Source: Smallanthus sonchifolius (Eukaryota > Streptophyta > Magnoliopsida > Asterales > Asteraceae). From it: DNA of 64,000 bases. The position numbers were made by a program, and so were the translations under genes. The notes under the pieces are model-generated. The model did not search any database. It was not told where the DNA came from and worked only from the letters and a program-made list of their open reading frames with translations. The stretch's first letter is position 1. Each line of letters opens with the position of its first letter. Shown here one piece after another: positions 35,231-47,635 of this stretch. The stretch spans positions 18,544,001-18,608,000 of the forward strand of contig CM042032.1 of assembly GCA_023525975.1 (NCBI GenBank), written 5' to 3'.

Positions 35231-36523
35231 ACAAGTCCGGGCCGAAATGGTTTTAACAAGGAAACCCGGTGAGTTCTTCCCCTTTACCCGAGCCGATCGA
35301 ACCAGTCCCAATCCCACCAAATCTGGTAGTGACCGACTGCAAGATCTTAGGGGTTTTATTCGTTAACCTCAAACGAGTCTGGGGTGAGTTTTAATTGTAA
35401 AAACAACGGGTTTAGGATTGATTAATTTCGGATTCAAAAGCCGAACCCTAAGTTTGAACTCAAAATTGATTTGAATGATTCTGATAGTGGAATGCGATAT
35501 AAACATGGGGCTTTTACTAATTAGGGTCTTGCGAATCTGTCAGTATGGTTTAATTGGATTATGATTAAGTCTAGGGTCGAAACCCCCAAATTGTTTTATG
35601 AACGAACCCTAGTTACGGGGTCTTGATTAATTCGATGATATGAGACTGAATTGGCATAGGGTTATCAATTAAAAATGAATTTCGAATCTACTGGTATGAA
35701 TTAATTTGGTTTAATCAGAGTCGGGGGTAGGGTTCGATTAAATCCGGAAATGTTAAGAACCCTAGAATCATATCATGCTTGATTCTGTAACGTAAGCCCT
35801 AATAAGCATAGGGCTTTTAATCTGAAGATGAAAACGAAGCTAAAGATAGGTTTAATTACCCGAATGATGTCTGAATCGACTAAACGAATGCCGACTGTGA
35901 CTGGATCGGTTTTCCGGAGACTCTGCGTCCTTCTTCGATGCAATTGAATGGTGTAACAAGTTCAAGGGGATTCGTTTGAGATGGGCAGATAATCTGTTTC
36001 TGTGTAAATGATCGATATTTGTGAATTGGGGGGTAAGATGATTGAGTTCAACGGTCCCGGTTAATTAGCCATAATGGGATTTAATCGTGTATTGATGAGG
36101 CTGTTAATTGATTCTAAAATGATCGAAAATGACACTAACGTGTATAACAGTTACGAATTTCAACGGATTTCGGGAGTGGGATTCGGATTCGAGCCTAGAA
36201 CGGCCAGTTGACTTTTTGAAGTCAACTTAAATAAAAAATGGGAAATTTACAGATTGGTCCCTGCAGTTTCTTGTTTAAAAGTTCTGAATTTGGCGGAACT
36301 GGTCCCTCAGGTTTGAGTTGAGTTAAGTTGGTTAAGGATTCGTTAGATTTATTTATTAAAAGTCAACGGGAGCATATTTCCTCAATTTTTCCTTGACTTT
36401 CAAAGTTAATTATAATTAGATTTTGACTAATTACACAACTAGTCCTTGTAGGGTTTAATGTCGCGTCGTTATTTTATTAATTAAAATAAATTAAAATAGG
36501 GTCGGAAAATCCGGAATGTTACA

Positions 36524-37611
36524 GAAAATTTTACAAATTCTTCTGTTGTTTTGGATTATTTTAATTCAAATGCTGATCCTACTAAACGGGTTGCTGGGAT
36601 TGGATTTGTTCCTCCACCATTTAATGCAAATTATGTGGTTGAACCTGAAATCAAACATGAAGAGGAAATAGATCCAAAAACAGTATTGAAAGTGAACCCG
36701 GTAACTGGTGAGGATATGGATTATGAATCTGATTCGGAGGATGAGGTATTTGATGAGAAGAAAGTTGAAGGTATTCCAAAAGAGGTGAAACTTGATGAAC
36801 CAACAGTTGTAAAAACTGTTACCCTTGATAGATGTATTCTGACTGAACCTGATGAGGTGAAAGTCGTTACCCCTAAGCTTTCCCCAATTTTACAGTCAAG
36901 TGGTTTTGTCGCTGCTGGTCATCAAAAGGTGCATTCATCAAAGGTGCCTACACAGGTTTATGTTCCAAATAAGACAGTAAAATGTTCTAAAAAATCTTCT
37001 GAAGCTTATTCCTCTGATGGCTCCTCAAACTCATAGAATTCTTCTTACTTTAGAACTTATAAAGAGAGAAGAGTTTGTTTTCATTGCAACGAAGTTGGTC
37101 ACATTCTGGTCAATTGTCCTTATAAGAACCAGGGCAAATTGAAGACTGTTCCTTCACAACCAAAAGTGGTGAAGATTCTGAAAAGAACAGATGAGGGAAA
37201 GTCATCATTTAGTTTGGAGAAAAATACGTCATGTTGATCTTTTGTTAAATCCTCTGGATTTAAACAGCAGGATAAATTGAATTCTAAATCATTTGTTTGT
37301 CAAGAGAAACTTGAGATTCCTCATGTTAGAATTTCAAAAGATTCTCAATCTGAAGTTAAATTGTCTAGACCACAAAGGAGAAGACGAAACAAAAAATTGT
37401 AGAAAATTTTGGAAACATCGGAATCTGATAATAATATATCAAATAATGTTTTTCAAAATAATAAAAATGTATCTCCTTTGAAAAAGTCTGTTGGCAAAAC
37501 TTCTATTCCAAAAGTAAATGATAACATTGACTGTGAGTTACTAGAAGTTGTTTACTTTGATCAATCTGGACGACCCAAGGCCACAATGGCTTGGGTTCCT
37601 ATTTCTAACTG
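36524..37611 (+). pseudogene. C2 gag, part 3 (second zinc knuckle)
   Basis: Continues after N2 with the duplicated GAAAA, then VLDYFNSNADPTKRVAGIGF as in C1. An acidic stretch (DYESDSEDEVFDE) precedes a second zinc knuckle CFHCNEVGHILVNC near 37078-37120, intact here. Stops occur at about 37034, 37235 and 37400. The segment ends with GRPKATMAWVPISN, just before the protease. So gag is spread over 15 kb of genome. Confidence 0.9.
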
Positions 37612-39348
37612 ATTTTCATTGTTTATGTAGGGACAAGCAAGGAGGACTATCAACAATACATGGTATGTGGATAGTGGTTGCTGTCGACATATGACAGGGA
37701 ATATTAGATTGCATGAAGATATTGATGGAGGTTATGTTGCTTTTGTGGGGAATAAAGGCAGGTACATAACTGGCAGGGTACTTTAAAGAATGATAAAGTC
37801 AAACTTGAGAAGGTGAATTATGTGGAGCAGCTTGAACACAATCTTTTGAGTGTATCACAAGTTTGTGACAAGAAGTTTTCGTTCCATTTCAATGATGCTG
37901 AGTGTTATATCTTGAAACCTGGTTTTGTTATTCCTAACGAATGGATTCTCATGAAGTCCCCGAGGAGAAATGACACGTATGTCCTTGACATGAGTGTCGC
38001 TACTACAACGGATTCAATTCCTACATGTTTACTCTCCAAGGCGTCGAAATCATATTCTATTTTGTGGCACAGGAAGCTAGCTCACATCAACTATCGGAAG
38101 ATGAACTATATTGTTAAGAATGATCTGGTTCTTGGTATTCCGAAGATGAAATTCTCAGTTCCTGATGATTGTATTCCTTGTAAGAAGGGGAAACAACGAA
38201 AGAAATCACACAAATCTAAATCGAAGAATTCTATCGTAACTCCTTTGGAGCTGCTGCATATGGATTTGTTTGGTCCGATTAGTATCAGGAGCATTGATGG
38301 AAAATCGTACTGTTTGGTAGTAACGGATGATTTCTCTAGATTTTCATGGGTTAAGTATCTTTCGTCTAAAGCTGAAGCCACTGAGTTGGTACAATACTTA
38401 ATCCTAGGTTTGGAGAATTTATTCAATCTGAAGGTAAAAAGAATTAGGAGTGAGAATGGCAACAAGTTTAAGAATAGCAAGATGGGCTTATTCTGTATAC
38501 AAAAAGGAATTCATCATGAATTTAGTGCGCCATATGTTCCTCAACAAAACGGTGTTGCTGAACGAAAGAACAGGACGTTGGTTGAAACGGCACGCACGAT
38601 GCTTGCAGATTCTAAGCTTCTAGTTACTTTTTGGGCTGAAGCTGTGAATACTGCGTGTCACGTTTTGAACAGGGTCTTGACCGTCAAGCGACACAACAAG
38701 ACTTGCTACGAGTTGTTGAATAAGTAAAAGCCGAATCTGGATTATTTACTACATTTTGGTAATCCTTGCACTATGTTAAAAGTTTGAGATGTCACAACAA
38801 AATTCAGTGTTAAGGCTATTGAAGGGATTTTTCTGGGGTATGTTGCCAATTCGACTACCAAGAGGGTTTATAACAAAGAGACGCGCCAAGTTGAAGAATG
38901 GTTCCATATTGACTGTTCAAATCGGTCTTTACCTCAAATGGCGATTGGACCAGAATGGGCATTTGATTACGAAAACTTATTGAAGTCTTTTCATTTACCT
39001 TCTGATATTTCTCCTGATGAAGCTGCTGTTCTCTATGATTAATGTCAGGATGCACAGCACAATGACTTTCTACCAATTGCAGTTCCACGTTCATCGGTTC
39101 CATCTACTTCTGCTCCCGATCCTAATGTTACTTCTTGTTCGGGACCACAAGATTCAGAGAGTGAGGAAGACAATGCTATTTTTCAAGATTCTTCTGCTGA
39201 TCCTTTGTTGGGTTATGATCCATTAACTTCGACACAGGATTTGGGGGAGATTCCTACAAATTTAGACTCAGAAATTCCAATTAATCATGATTTGTCTTAT
39301 CAATCTGATACAACTCGTGTTGAAGTGTTATAGGTTCCTGAGGTCGCT
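37612..39348 (+). pseudogene. C2 protease and integrase, stops present
   Basis: The protease motif DSGCCRHMTG (37668 on) keeps its catalytic aspartate. A small deletion near 37770 shifts frame. The GAG-pre-integrase region (HRKLAHINYRKMNY, CIPCKKGKQ) and integrase core follow: LHMDLFGP, DDFSRFSWVKY, RSENGNKFKN (C1 has the usual SDNGSEF; the middle catalytic Asp is Glu here) and PQQNGVAERKN. Stops at about 38725, 38785 and 39040, then a Ser/Asp-rich linker. Function lost. Confidence 0.9.
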
Positions 39349-41035
39349 TCCATCAAGGAACTCAAAGATCATCCGGTGATAAATATAATCAGAAATTTGC
39401 AGGATGGAGTGAAAACACGTTCTCTTGTAGACAATACTTGTTTGTATACATGTATTAAAGATTATGGTGTTCTTGATGATTGCTCACATTCATGTTTTAT
39501 TTCTCAGGTCGAACCCAAAAATGTTGAAATGGCTTTAAATGATAACAATTGGATAGAGGCTATGCAGGAAGAACTTGATCAGTTTGACAAACTTAAGGTT
39601 TGGAATCTTGTAGATCTTCCGAAGGGTGTATATCCGATTGGTACTAAATGGGTGTTTAAATGTAAGAAAGACGATCGAGGTGTCGTGGTACGAAACAAAG
39701 CAAGATTAGTTGTCCAAGGCTTCAATCAACAATAGGGAATTGATTACACCGAGGTTTATGCACCTGTTGCAAGGCTTGAACCTATACGGCTGTTTCTAGC
39801 TTTTGCTTCTTATAAAGGTTTTAAGGTATTTTAATTGGATGTGAAAAGTGCGTTTTTATATGGTAAGGTCAAGGAGGAAGTTTATGTTTGTCAGCCGCCG
39901 GGGTTTGAAGATCCACTTAATCTGAATATGGTTTTCAAGCTTGATAAGGCCCTCTATGGTCTTCATCAGGCTCCTCGAGCGTGGTATGAAACATTGTCCG
40001 CACATCTTTTGGCAAATGATTTTGTTCGTGGCATGATTGACTCGACCTTATTCATAAAGAAATCAGGGGGAGATTATCTACTGGTGTAGATATATGTGGA
40101 CGATATTATTTTTGGCTCAACAAATGAAGGATTAAGCAAAGATTTTGAGAGTAATGAAGTCGAAGTTTGAAATGTCAGCTATGGGAGAGTTATCGTTTTT
40201 CTTAGGTTTACAAGTAAATCAAAAGGAAGATGGTTTCTTTATTCATCAGTCCAAGTATGTCAAAGACATCTTGAGCCGATTCAAGATGGAAGACTGTACC
40301 CCATATGATACTCCAATTCTGGTCAATCATAAGTTGAATTATGACCTGGATGGAAAAGATGTGGATTGTCGACTTTACAGAGCAGTGATTGGATCTCTCA
40401 TGTACTTAACCGCTTCAAGGCCAGATATAATGTTCGTTGTGTGCATCTGTTCCAGATTTCAGGAAAAACCAAAAGAATCTCACTTAATAGCTGTAAAAAG
40501 AATCTTTCGTTATTTGAAAGGAAAAAAAAGATTGGGACTATGGTATCCACATGGTTCTAACTTTGATTTCAATGCTTATACTGATTCTGATTTTGGTGGT
40601 TGTTGTTTGGACAGGAAATCTACAACAGGTGGTTGCCAGTTCTTGGGTAATCGACTTGTTTCCTGGCAATGCAAAAAGCAAACCACAGTCTCCATTTCTA
40701 CATGCGAAGCAGAATACATCGCTGCTGCAAGTTGTTGTTCACAGATCCTGTGGATACAACAGCAATTAAGAGATTACGGTTTGAATTTCACAGGAACCCC
40801 TATGCTTATTGATAATAATGCTACAATGTCTATAACTAATAATCCTGTTAAGCATAGTAAAACAAAGCACATTGAGATTAGATATCATTTTATTCGTGAT
40901 TGTGCAGAGAAAAGGTTGATTGAACTGGTAAAGGTTCACACTAATGATAATTTTGCTGATTTGTTTACCAAGGCATTTGATCGTACCAGGTTTGAATTTC
41001 TAATCAAAATGATAGGTATGATCAATCCTGAATAA
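39349..41035 (+). pseudogene. C2 reverse transcriptase and RNase H, stops present
   Basis: RT shows GTKWVFKCKKDDRGVVVRNK, LDVKSAFLYGKVKEEVYVCQ and IYVDDIIFGS, with stops near 39733, 39832 and 40087 (the last just before the catalytic YVDD). RNase H 40145-41035 is fully open, with TDSDFGGC, DRKSTTGG, STCEAEYIAAASCCS and the C-terminal HTNDNFADLFTKAFDRTRFE, ending in a proper stop at 41035. This gives the end missing from C1. Confidence 0.92.
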
Positions 41036-43292
41036 AACTTTTTCAAAATCAGATTTTCTTGGAAAATTTTGTTTTTAATTTCTTTTATTGCTTTATTACA
41101 TTTCTGCATTTTAAATTTTCAGTCAAAAAGTTCTTAATTTATAAAAAGTCAAAGAAAATTGAAAAATATAAAATTTGACATCATTTGAAGTTAGAGAAGA
41201 AATGATAATACATCAGTGATTAGTTCATTTCACACGACCTTAGTAGACCTTTGATTTATGATTGATTAGACTGAGTTGATTTGATCTAAATTTCAAAGTC
41301 TGCATAAATGAAAAATGATAGTGTTATGAATGCTCTAATCTTGGTAATATGTTTTAAAATTTGTGTATGAGTTTTGAAACTTGAATTGTCAATAGACTAA
41401 AAGCGTTTTGAAACTAATAGTAGTGTGAAAATTAAATATGATATGATTATATCCGTGATTTGAATCCATTATATGCCTGGGTGTGTGTGTAAAAGATCAT
41501 TATCAGATAAAGAATATATGGTTTTAAAGAATTTCATGAGACCAATATCGAATTATATCTTTAGCACAAATCTATTTCAGTTCACATTACTGCCCATGCC
41601 CCGAAAAACATGCAATGTTTTGTTGAACTAAGATATGCTTTCAAAATCTGTTGAAACATATATTCGCCCTTGGATCAGTTAGATACATCATCTAGTCTGA
41701 TTCCATTGAAACTTATCCAGATAATAGTTGGATCCTCATACCTGAATCTGTTGATTCTCATTATACAACCAATTCATTAAAATCTTCTGATTCTGAGTCA
41801 TCATGATTCTTATATCCTTTGGGATCTGCTTCTATTCTTGTGCTAAATGAGATAATTTCATCTTGGAAATTGATCTAATCTTAAAATAAACTGTATATAT
41901 CTTGAAGATAGTGCAAATTATATTTTTGTTTGGCATATATGTGGGGTACACGATGTTTTTCATCTAAATGGTACTAAATCGCATGAATTTGGAGAATAAA
42001 CGCTTACAGTTTCAAATAATATAATATTGACAAATTTAAGAATTCTTGCTTTATATTACAAATTCGGTATGAATAAAAGAGCATTTCATAACCTGATCTT
42101 ATTTACATTGAAATTTATCACGTATCATTTCAAATATTATTCAAATTGAATGATTTACAAATACTGAAAAAGATACATAGAGTACAAGATGAGTTGGATT
42201 GTTTCATATCTTAGGTTACCCTTGGTTATTGTTAAAATGTGTGATGAACTACTCGGATACTGATATGATCTTCTTACTCATGATGTTCATTCAAAAATAT
42301 GTGTTTCCGTTTGTACAGATAAAAATCCAAAAATATGTGTTTCCGTTTGTACAGATAAAAATCCAAAAATAAGTGATTCCGTTTGTATAGATAAAATCCA
42401 AAAAGATTTTGTTTTTTATTTTCCATGAAAATTCTACATTTTTATTAAATTGTTCGGCATTGGATCAAATACATGCTGCTGACGGAAGTTCAAGAAGTGA
42501 CGGGTTTAAAGTTGGTAAAATCTTGATTAAGGGAAAAGTTGAATTTCATTAAGTTCGCCTAAATCTGGTGAAGCGAACTTAATATGTTCGCCTGATGTGG
42601 GTGAAGCGAACTTATAATGTTCGCCTAGGGCTTGTTAAGCGAACTTTAAGTGAACTTATTCTGTATAAGGGTTTATCCAGGCGAACTTATCCACTTCATC
42701 GTCTTCCCAGTTTAAGCGAACTTGTCTAGACTTGTAAATTTTTTTTAAATCTTCAAATTAAGTGGTTGTTGGGTGGTTAATCAGTACATTCTGAATCGAA
42801 ATTGAATTGCGAACATAACTAAGGTAATTTCATTGATTTTTGTCCGTTCAATTGTGAGGAAATTAAGATTTTTGTCTCGGTTTTATTCGTGTGACGGTTT
42901 TGCCCTAATTGTGGATATACCATCCTTAAATCTTGAAATTGATCATTGTTTTTGACTTAGTAATACTAATCGAGTTGTGTACAATGCTTATTTCATGATT
43001 TCCACATGTTTTGAAAGAAATTTGATTTCTGAGATTGAATTTGAAACGACAGACAGTTCAGGCGAACTTGTTCAAGCGAACTTGTCTAGGCGAACTTAAT
43101 AAGTTTGCCTCTTGAAACACTAAGCGAAGTTATTAAGTTCGCCTAGGGGTCAGAAGAGTTTTTGGACTTGTAATTTTTTGTGTGTTTGAAATTAAAAAAA
43201 AAATTTTGTTTTGTTTTTTGTTTCAAATTTGTTTTTCGTGTTGTTTGTGTTTGTTATTTGTCTAATATGTTTGTTGTCCAAATATTTTTCAG
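41036..43292 (+). other. C2 spacer between pol and third ORF
   Basis: About 2.2 kb AT-rich with no ORF. It holds three ~36-bp tandem repeats (42292-42398) and two clusters of GCGAACTT/AAGTTCGC half-sites and palindromes (about 42545-42725 and 43060-43145). Sirevirus spacers of this kind are known; no splice or internal start signal is clear. Confidence 0.8.
42292..42398. repeat. Three tandem ~36-bp repeats
   Basis: Units 42292-42327, 42328-42363 and 42364-42398 (caaaaatatgtgtttccg...). The first two are identical; the third has a few changes and one base less. Confidence 0.95.
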
Positions 43293-46200
43293 ATGGCTCA
43301 TCGTGTCGAATACAAACATAACCAGGTGGCATTGTTAGATCCTAACATGTCCGAGGCCGTAAACTTTCAAGGGATTATCGGATTTCTGAACCGTTCACGA
43401 CTTCGTGTCCCATTATCTGCCGATCCATACATCAGTCTGGTGTATATTCAACAGTTTTGGGACACGGTTCATTCAGATACTGACGTAGAACCTCATATTC
43501 TTCGTGCCACTATGAACAATACGGAGATTGCTATATCTAAAGAAACTATTCGTGCTGCTCTTGCACTAGGTGGTGCTGCTGATGATCCTATATCATATCC
43601 TAATCCTTTGATCATGGGATGCTTTCAGAGGATGGGTTACCGTGGACGCCCTAATGATACACAAGCACGTAAAGGTGGTTTTGTGGGTGAATGGAGATAT
43701 TTCATGCATGTAATTATCCAATGCATTTCTCCTCGTAAAGCTGGTATAGATGGTTTAAAGACTGCTCTTCAAGCTTCAATGGTAGCTTTGACGTTGAACA
43801 AACGATTCAATTTTGCACGATATATCTATCGGGAGATGGTTATGCAAATCACACCTGCTGAAGGTCAAGGATTCCTTATGTATCCTCGGTTCATCCAGAT
43901 GATTCTGAATCATCTTCTTCCTGATCTCCCACAGCATCCGATTCGATTAACTTTGACGCCGATGTCCAAGCGTATCTTTACAGATTGCACTAAAGTGAAA
44001 CAACAAAATCAAGCGTTTATTCCTGTTAATACTCCATTGTTTGGTCACTTAATCAATCCTGATTATGTTGAACCACCGAATGACAACTGGTTTCATCCTG
44101 ATGAGATAGCTCAAGTTCAAGGTCAGAATGTTCAACAACAACAACAACCACAATAACCTATTCCACAACAACCTATTCCACTACAACAAGTTCCACAACA
44201 ACAAGTTCCCATACAACAACAAATTCCTATTCAAGAACAAGTTCCAATTCCACAAGCTTAGGTTGATATACCTGTTAATGAACCTGTTCTAGAAGAGGTC
44301 GTTCATGAACATGAACAAGATCTAGGGATGAATATGGATGACTTTGTTGATGAAGCTGTGAATTCATGAAGCTAAAGTGAATGTGGTGACAGAGAATGAG
44401 TCGAGTTCTAGCTCCAGTGGTACAATTTTACCTATTTCTGAAGAAACCGATTCTGATGAGTCTAGAGATTTTTTCTCAGATCATTATGAAAGGTTGGCTC
44501 GTATACCATTGGCTAATGCTGGTAAACGCCTTAAATCTACAGCCAAAAGACAACGACGTAAGTCTGTTCGGGATCCTCCTTCCGGATCAGTACTTGGCAA
44601 AAGAACATTAGTGGATGAGAGTTCTGACAGTGATTTTAATCCGGATCCTAAAGCTCAAAAGCTTATGGCTGCTTCAATTGTTGCTGCTCAATCTTCACAG
44701 AATGTAGAGGATGCAACCTTTGTTGCTTCCTTAATTGTCACACCTCCAACTTCTAAAGAACAATCTCCTGTTCTAACTCCTGTTCCTCCGGTGATTATTC
44801 CGACTCCTAGTACTTCAGTGCCTCAATCTTCAGCTGGTCCTTCTAAGCCTTCTGATTCTGATAGGATTACTTTCCTTGAATCTCAAGTGCTTGCTTTACA
44901 AACTCAGGTGGATACTCTTGTATCTACGGATACTCAACGACAACTGGTGATTCAGACTCAAGCTACGCAGATTGCTGCTATGCAGGCATTAGTGTCCAAG
45001 CTTGTTGAGCGTCTTGACGCTCAGGGGGAGTTAAGGATACGTGATACATGTCACACTGAGTCTATTCAAAGACATGATGATGAAGACAATGATCCTTCTG
45101 GTAATATTGAGGGTGATCGTCAATACGCTGAAGGGGGAGTCGACATCACAATCCATTGATGGAAACAAAGATACTTCTGGAGTTAATGAAGAAGAAATCA
45201 TATTATTGGAGTTCTTTGCAGAGTCTGAGGAGGAAGAAGCTGAAAATATAGCATGTCTTGATGACATAGATGAATTATTCAATGACATAGAAGATGATGT
45301 GTCAGAAAATGAAATAGAAGAAGGAGAGATAGTGGAGATATAGATAGAGAAAAGTCAAGATAAAGTGATTTATGAAGGCTTTGATGGTCTTAATGTCCCT
45401 TATAACTTCATCCAAGATGATGATATTCCTGAGTTTAATTATGAAGGAGCAACAGATTCTATGGACTCATTTGAAGACATCACACTGCCTGAAGATACTG
45501 CTGATTCTAAGATTGATACTGATGATGAAAACATTCAATCCAATACAGATGCTGAAGCTAATACTACTCACACTGAGTCTCCAAAGGTGAATGAAGAACC
45601 TGTGATGTACAGAAATATAGGTATGACAAGAGAACAGTGGAGAGAAGTTGTAAATAGCTGGATGAAGGTGCTACAGAAGTCTCAAGCACAACCTGCTCAG
45701 AAAGAAACTATGTGAATAAAGAGAGGTGTGTAGGAATAATCATAAGTTGGTTTTATGATAATGACACAAAATTATTTGCTATTAAAAGATCTGATGGTGT
45801 TCAGTACTTAAAGCCGAGGATCAAGTATTTCAATACCTTGCCAAGGTGTGAAATGAATGGTCTAACTTCAAAGCCACTTATTAATAGATCCAAGTTTGGA
45901 TTAGCTAATGTGATAGCAAATCTGATCAAGAGAGAAGGTGGTTCGGGGAAGTATGAAAGGCTAAAGCCTCAAAAAGGAAAGAGAGTGAAAAACATAGATC
46001 AAAAGACTGGGAAAGTGACCTGAAAGTACAAATTCAAACCAGTACGTGCTATACACAGGATACCATTGAAGAAGATTCCTCAAGATTTCCTTGTGAATAT
46101 GAAATGGTGGTATGTCGATGTTAATACTGGTGAAGCAAGGATTGAAGACAAAGATAATAAGATCATTGTATGTTTCTATGACGCAATGAATCTTATCAAT

Positions 46201-46362
46201 TTTTCAAAGAAAGATCAGAGAACACTGAGAAAGAATGAAATCATGTTCACTGATGAATGGAAAGAACAAGTATTGCAGTACAAGAGAGTGTTGGAAATAT
46301 GTAGAAGATATGGAGTGCATGCAGGCAGCAGATTACCGGATAATTGGAAGATCTCATCGTAA
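43293..46362 (+). pseudogene. C2 third ORF (env-position protein), broken
   Basis: Starts MAHRVEYKHNQVALLDPN at 43293. Residues 1-~280 form a folded-looking domain with VYIQQFWDTVH and SKETIRAALALGG. Then come a Pro/Gln-rich region (PQQQVPIQQQ), a Ser/Asp-rich basic stretch (KRLKSTAKRQRRKS), a coiled coil (ITFLESQVLALQTQVDTLV; IAAMQALVSKLVERLDAQ), an acidic stretch, and a C-terminal domain with KLFAIKRSDGVQYLKP and WWYVDVNTGEA. Stops occur near 44154, 44259, 45341, 45713 and 46021, with frameshifts near 44365 and 45140. I see no signal peptide or transmembrane segment, so despite its position it does not look like an envelope glycoprotein. Role unknown. Confidence 0.8.
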
Positions 46363-46392
46363 AGACAGAAGACTGAAGATCAAGCTATTGTC

Positions 46393-46403
46393 AAGGGGGA
46401 GTC
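46393..46403 (+). other. C2 polypurine tract
   Basis: AAGGGGGAGTC immediately before the 3' LTR; C3 has AAGGGGGAGTT in the same place. Confidence 0.9.
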
Positions 46404-46894
46404 TGTTAGGACATAGTTTGTAATGACAAAAGCTTTGTAACAGTTTAGATCTAATGTCTTTATGTTTTTGTAATGTAATAATGTTCTAAGTGTTTTATGC
46501 AAGTTATGCTAGAGGCGAACTTGTTAAGTTCGCCTAGTCTAACAGAGGCGAAATTGTTAAGTTCGCTTAAGTCTATCTGAGGCGAACTTGTTAAGTTCGC
46601 TTAGTCTGTTAGAGGCGAACTTGTTAAGTTCGCCTAATGCAGGTCAGTAGTCTATATATAGATGTTTACAGAGTCAGTTTGAAAAGAGAAGAGAATCGAT
46701 CAGAACTAGAACAGAGTCGAACGATTGAGTCTGTAAACTCTATTGTGAATTGGAATACAAGCGTGAATGTTATTTACTTGATTGTCTATATTGTCTTTTG
46801 TGTGTGCAATCGTTGATTCATTGGATTCCACACTTCGAGTTAACGACACGTCTTATCATGAGAACGATCTGTAGAAGTGCCATGAGGACCTACA
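46404..46894 (+). repeat. C2 3' LTR (491 bp)
   Basis: Same length as the 5' LTR. Palindromes at 46513-46535, 46546-46568 (one arm base changed), 46580-46602 and 46613-46635. Followed by the duplication GTTTG. Confidence 0.95.
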
Positions 46895-47341
46895 GTTTGA
46901 GTTTGGAATAACTAAATAAATAAATTATAAAATTTTTATTTATTTACTTAGTTATAAAAATAGTGTAGGTACTTAAGGGTAATTAAGTATAACTTAAATA
47001 AATAATTCTTAAAGATAAATTAAATAAATAATTTTTACCTTATTTATTTATTTATAAAATATGTAATCTAGTCTTTTAGTTATAAAAATGTATCGGGTGT
47101 TTTATATTAATTATAATTTAATAATTAACTTTTGTTAATCTATTTTTATAAATATGTGTAAATATAATTTTGTAGATTTAAATGTATAGCTTCTATTTAT
47201 TTTAGAAATAGGCATTTGATCTTTTTAAATAAGGTAAATATAAGTTTTTATAAAATCAATTATTTTTATTAAAAATTCATTTGGAATGCTTATTGATTTT
47301 AAAATATAAATTTTAGTATTCTGGCAAGATTTTCACACACA

Positions 47342-47635
47342 CGACCGTGCTTGGGACAAGGCACGATCGTGCTAGGACCACGGGCGCGACCGTGCTAGTC
47401 AGGGCGCGACCGTGTTGATCAAACATAAGACATAACTAAGTTGTTCAGTAGGCACGACCGTGTCTGGGCCAGGCACGACCGTGTCTAGGGTTCTGAGGTA
47501 CGACCAAGTCTAGCTAAGGGGCATGACCGGGTCTGAGTGTGTGAGGCACGACCGCGCTGGGATTAGCATGACCGTGTCTCATGAAGCACGACCGCGCTAG
47601 GAGATTAGCGCGACCGTGTCTGTTCCAAAACAGAA
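47342..47635. repeat. Palindrome array 1 in G1 right LTR
   Basis: About eleven copies of the GCACGACCGTGC-type motif, colinear with 14005-14275 in the sister LTR with point changes. Confidence 0.9.

Larger units (their letters stand above)
27085..36523 (-). mobile_element. N2: complete non-autonomous Gypsy-like element
   Basis: Minus-strand element of 9439 bp with LTRs 27085-29999 and 33599-36523, duplication GAAAA at 27080-27084 and 36524-36528, primer site 33583-33595 and polypurine tract 30000-30010. The LTRs are almost identical by eye, implying a recent insertion. The internal 3.6 kb has no gag-pol, only the same small ORF as N1, here with one stop. It interrupts the C2 gag. Confidence 0.95.
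33599..36523 (-). repeat. N2 5' LTR (2925 bp)
   Basis: Near-identical to 27085-29999. Contains candidate intron 33820-34283 and tRNA-like module 35156-35230 (B box at 35161-35172). The small ORFs at 34056-34307 and 35075-35366 are not supported as genes. Confidence 0.95.
21300..46894 (+). mobile_element. C2: Ty1/Copia Sirevirus-like element with third ORF, carrying two insertions
   Basis: Both LTRs are 491 bp and end TGTTAGG...CTACA, flanked by the duplication GTTTG (21295-21299 and 46895-46899). Without S1 and N2 the element is about 12.9 kb: leader, gag, protease, integrase, RT, RNase H, a 2.2-kb spacer and a large third ORF before the polypurine tract. An ORF in this place is characteristic of Sirevirus-type Copia elements. 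I count by eye about a dozen mismatches between the LTRs, so it is fairly young despite many stops in pol. It sits in the 5' LTR of G1. Confidence 0.95.

Noticed and set aside
35075..35366. Overlapping ORFs on both strands in the N2 5' LTR
   Set aside because: They cover the tRNA-like module and are short; the sister LTR differs by indels that break them. No protein support.
43293..44156. Host gene captured by C2
   Set aside because: It lies between pol and polypurine tract inside matched LTRs, and its C-terminal partner recurs in C3 and C4, so it is an element ORF.
45031..45288. Antisense ORF in C2 third ORF
   Set aside because: Low-complexity Ser-rich shadow of the acidic sense strand.
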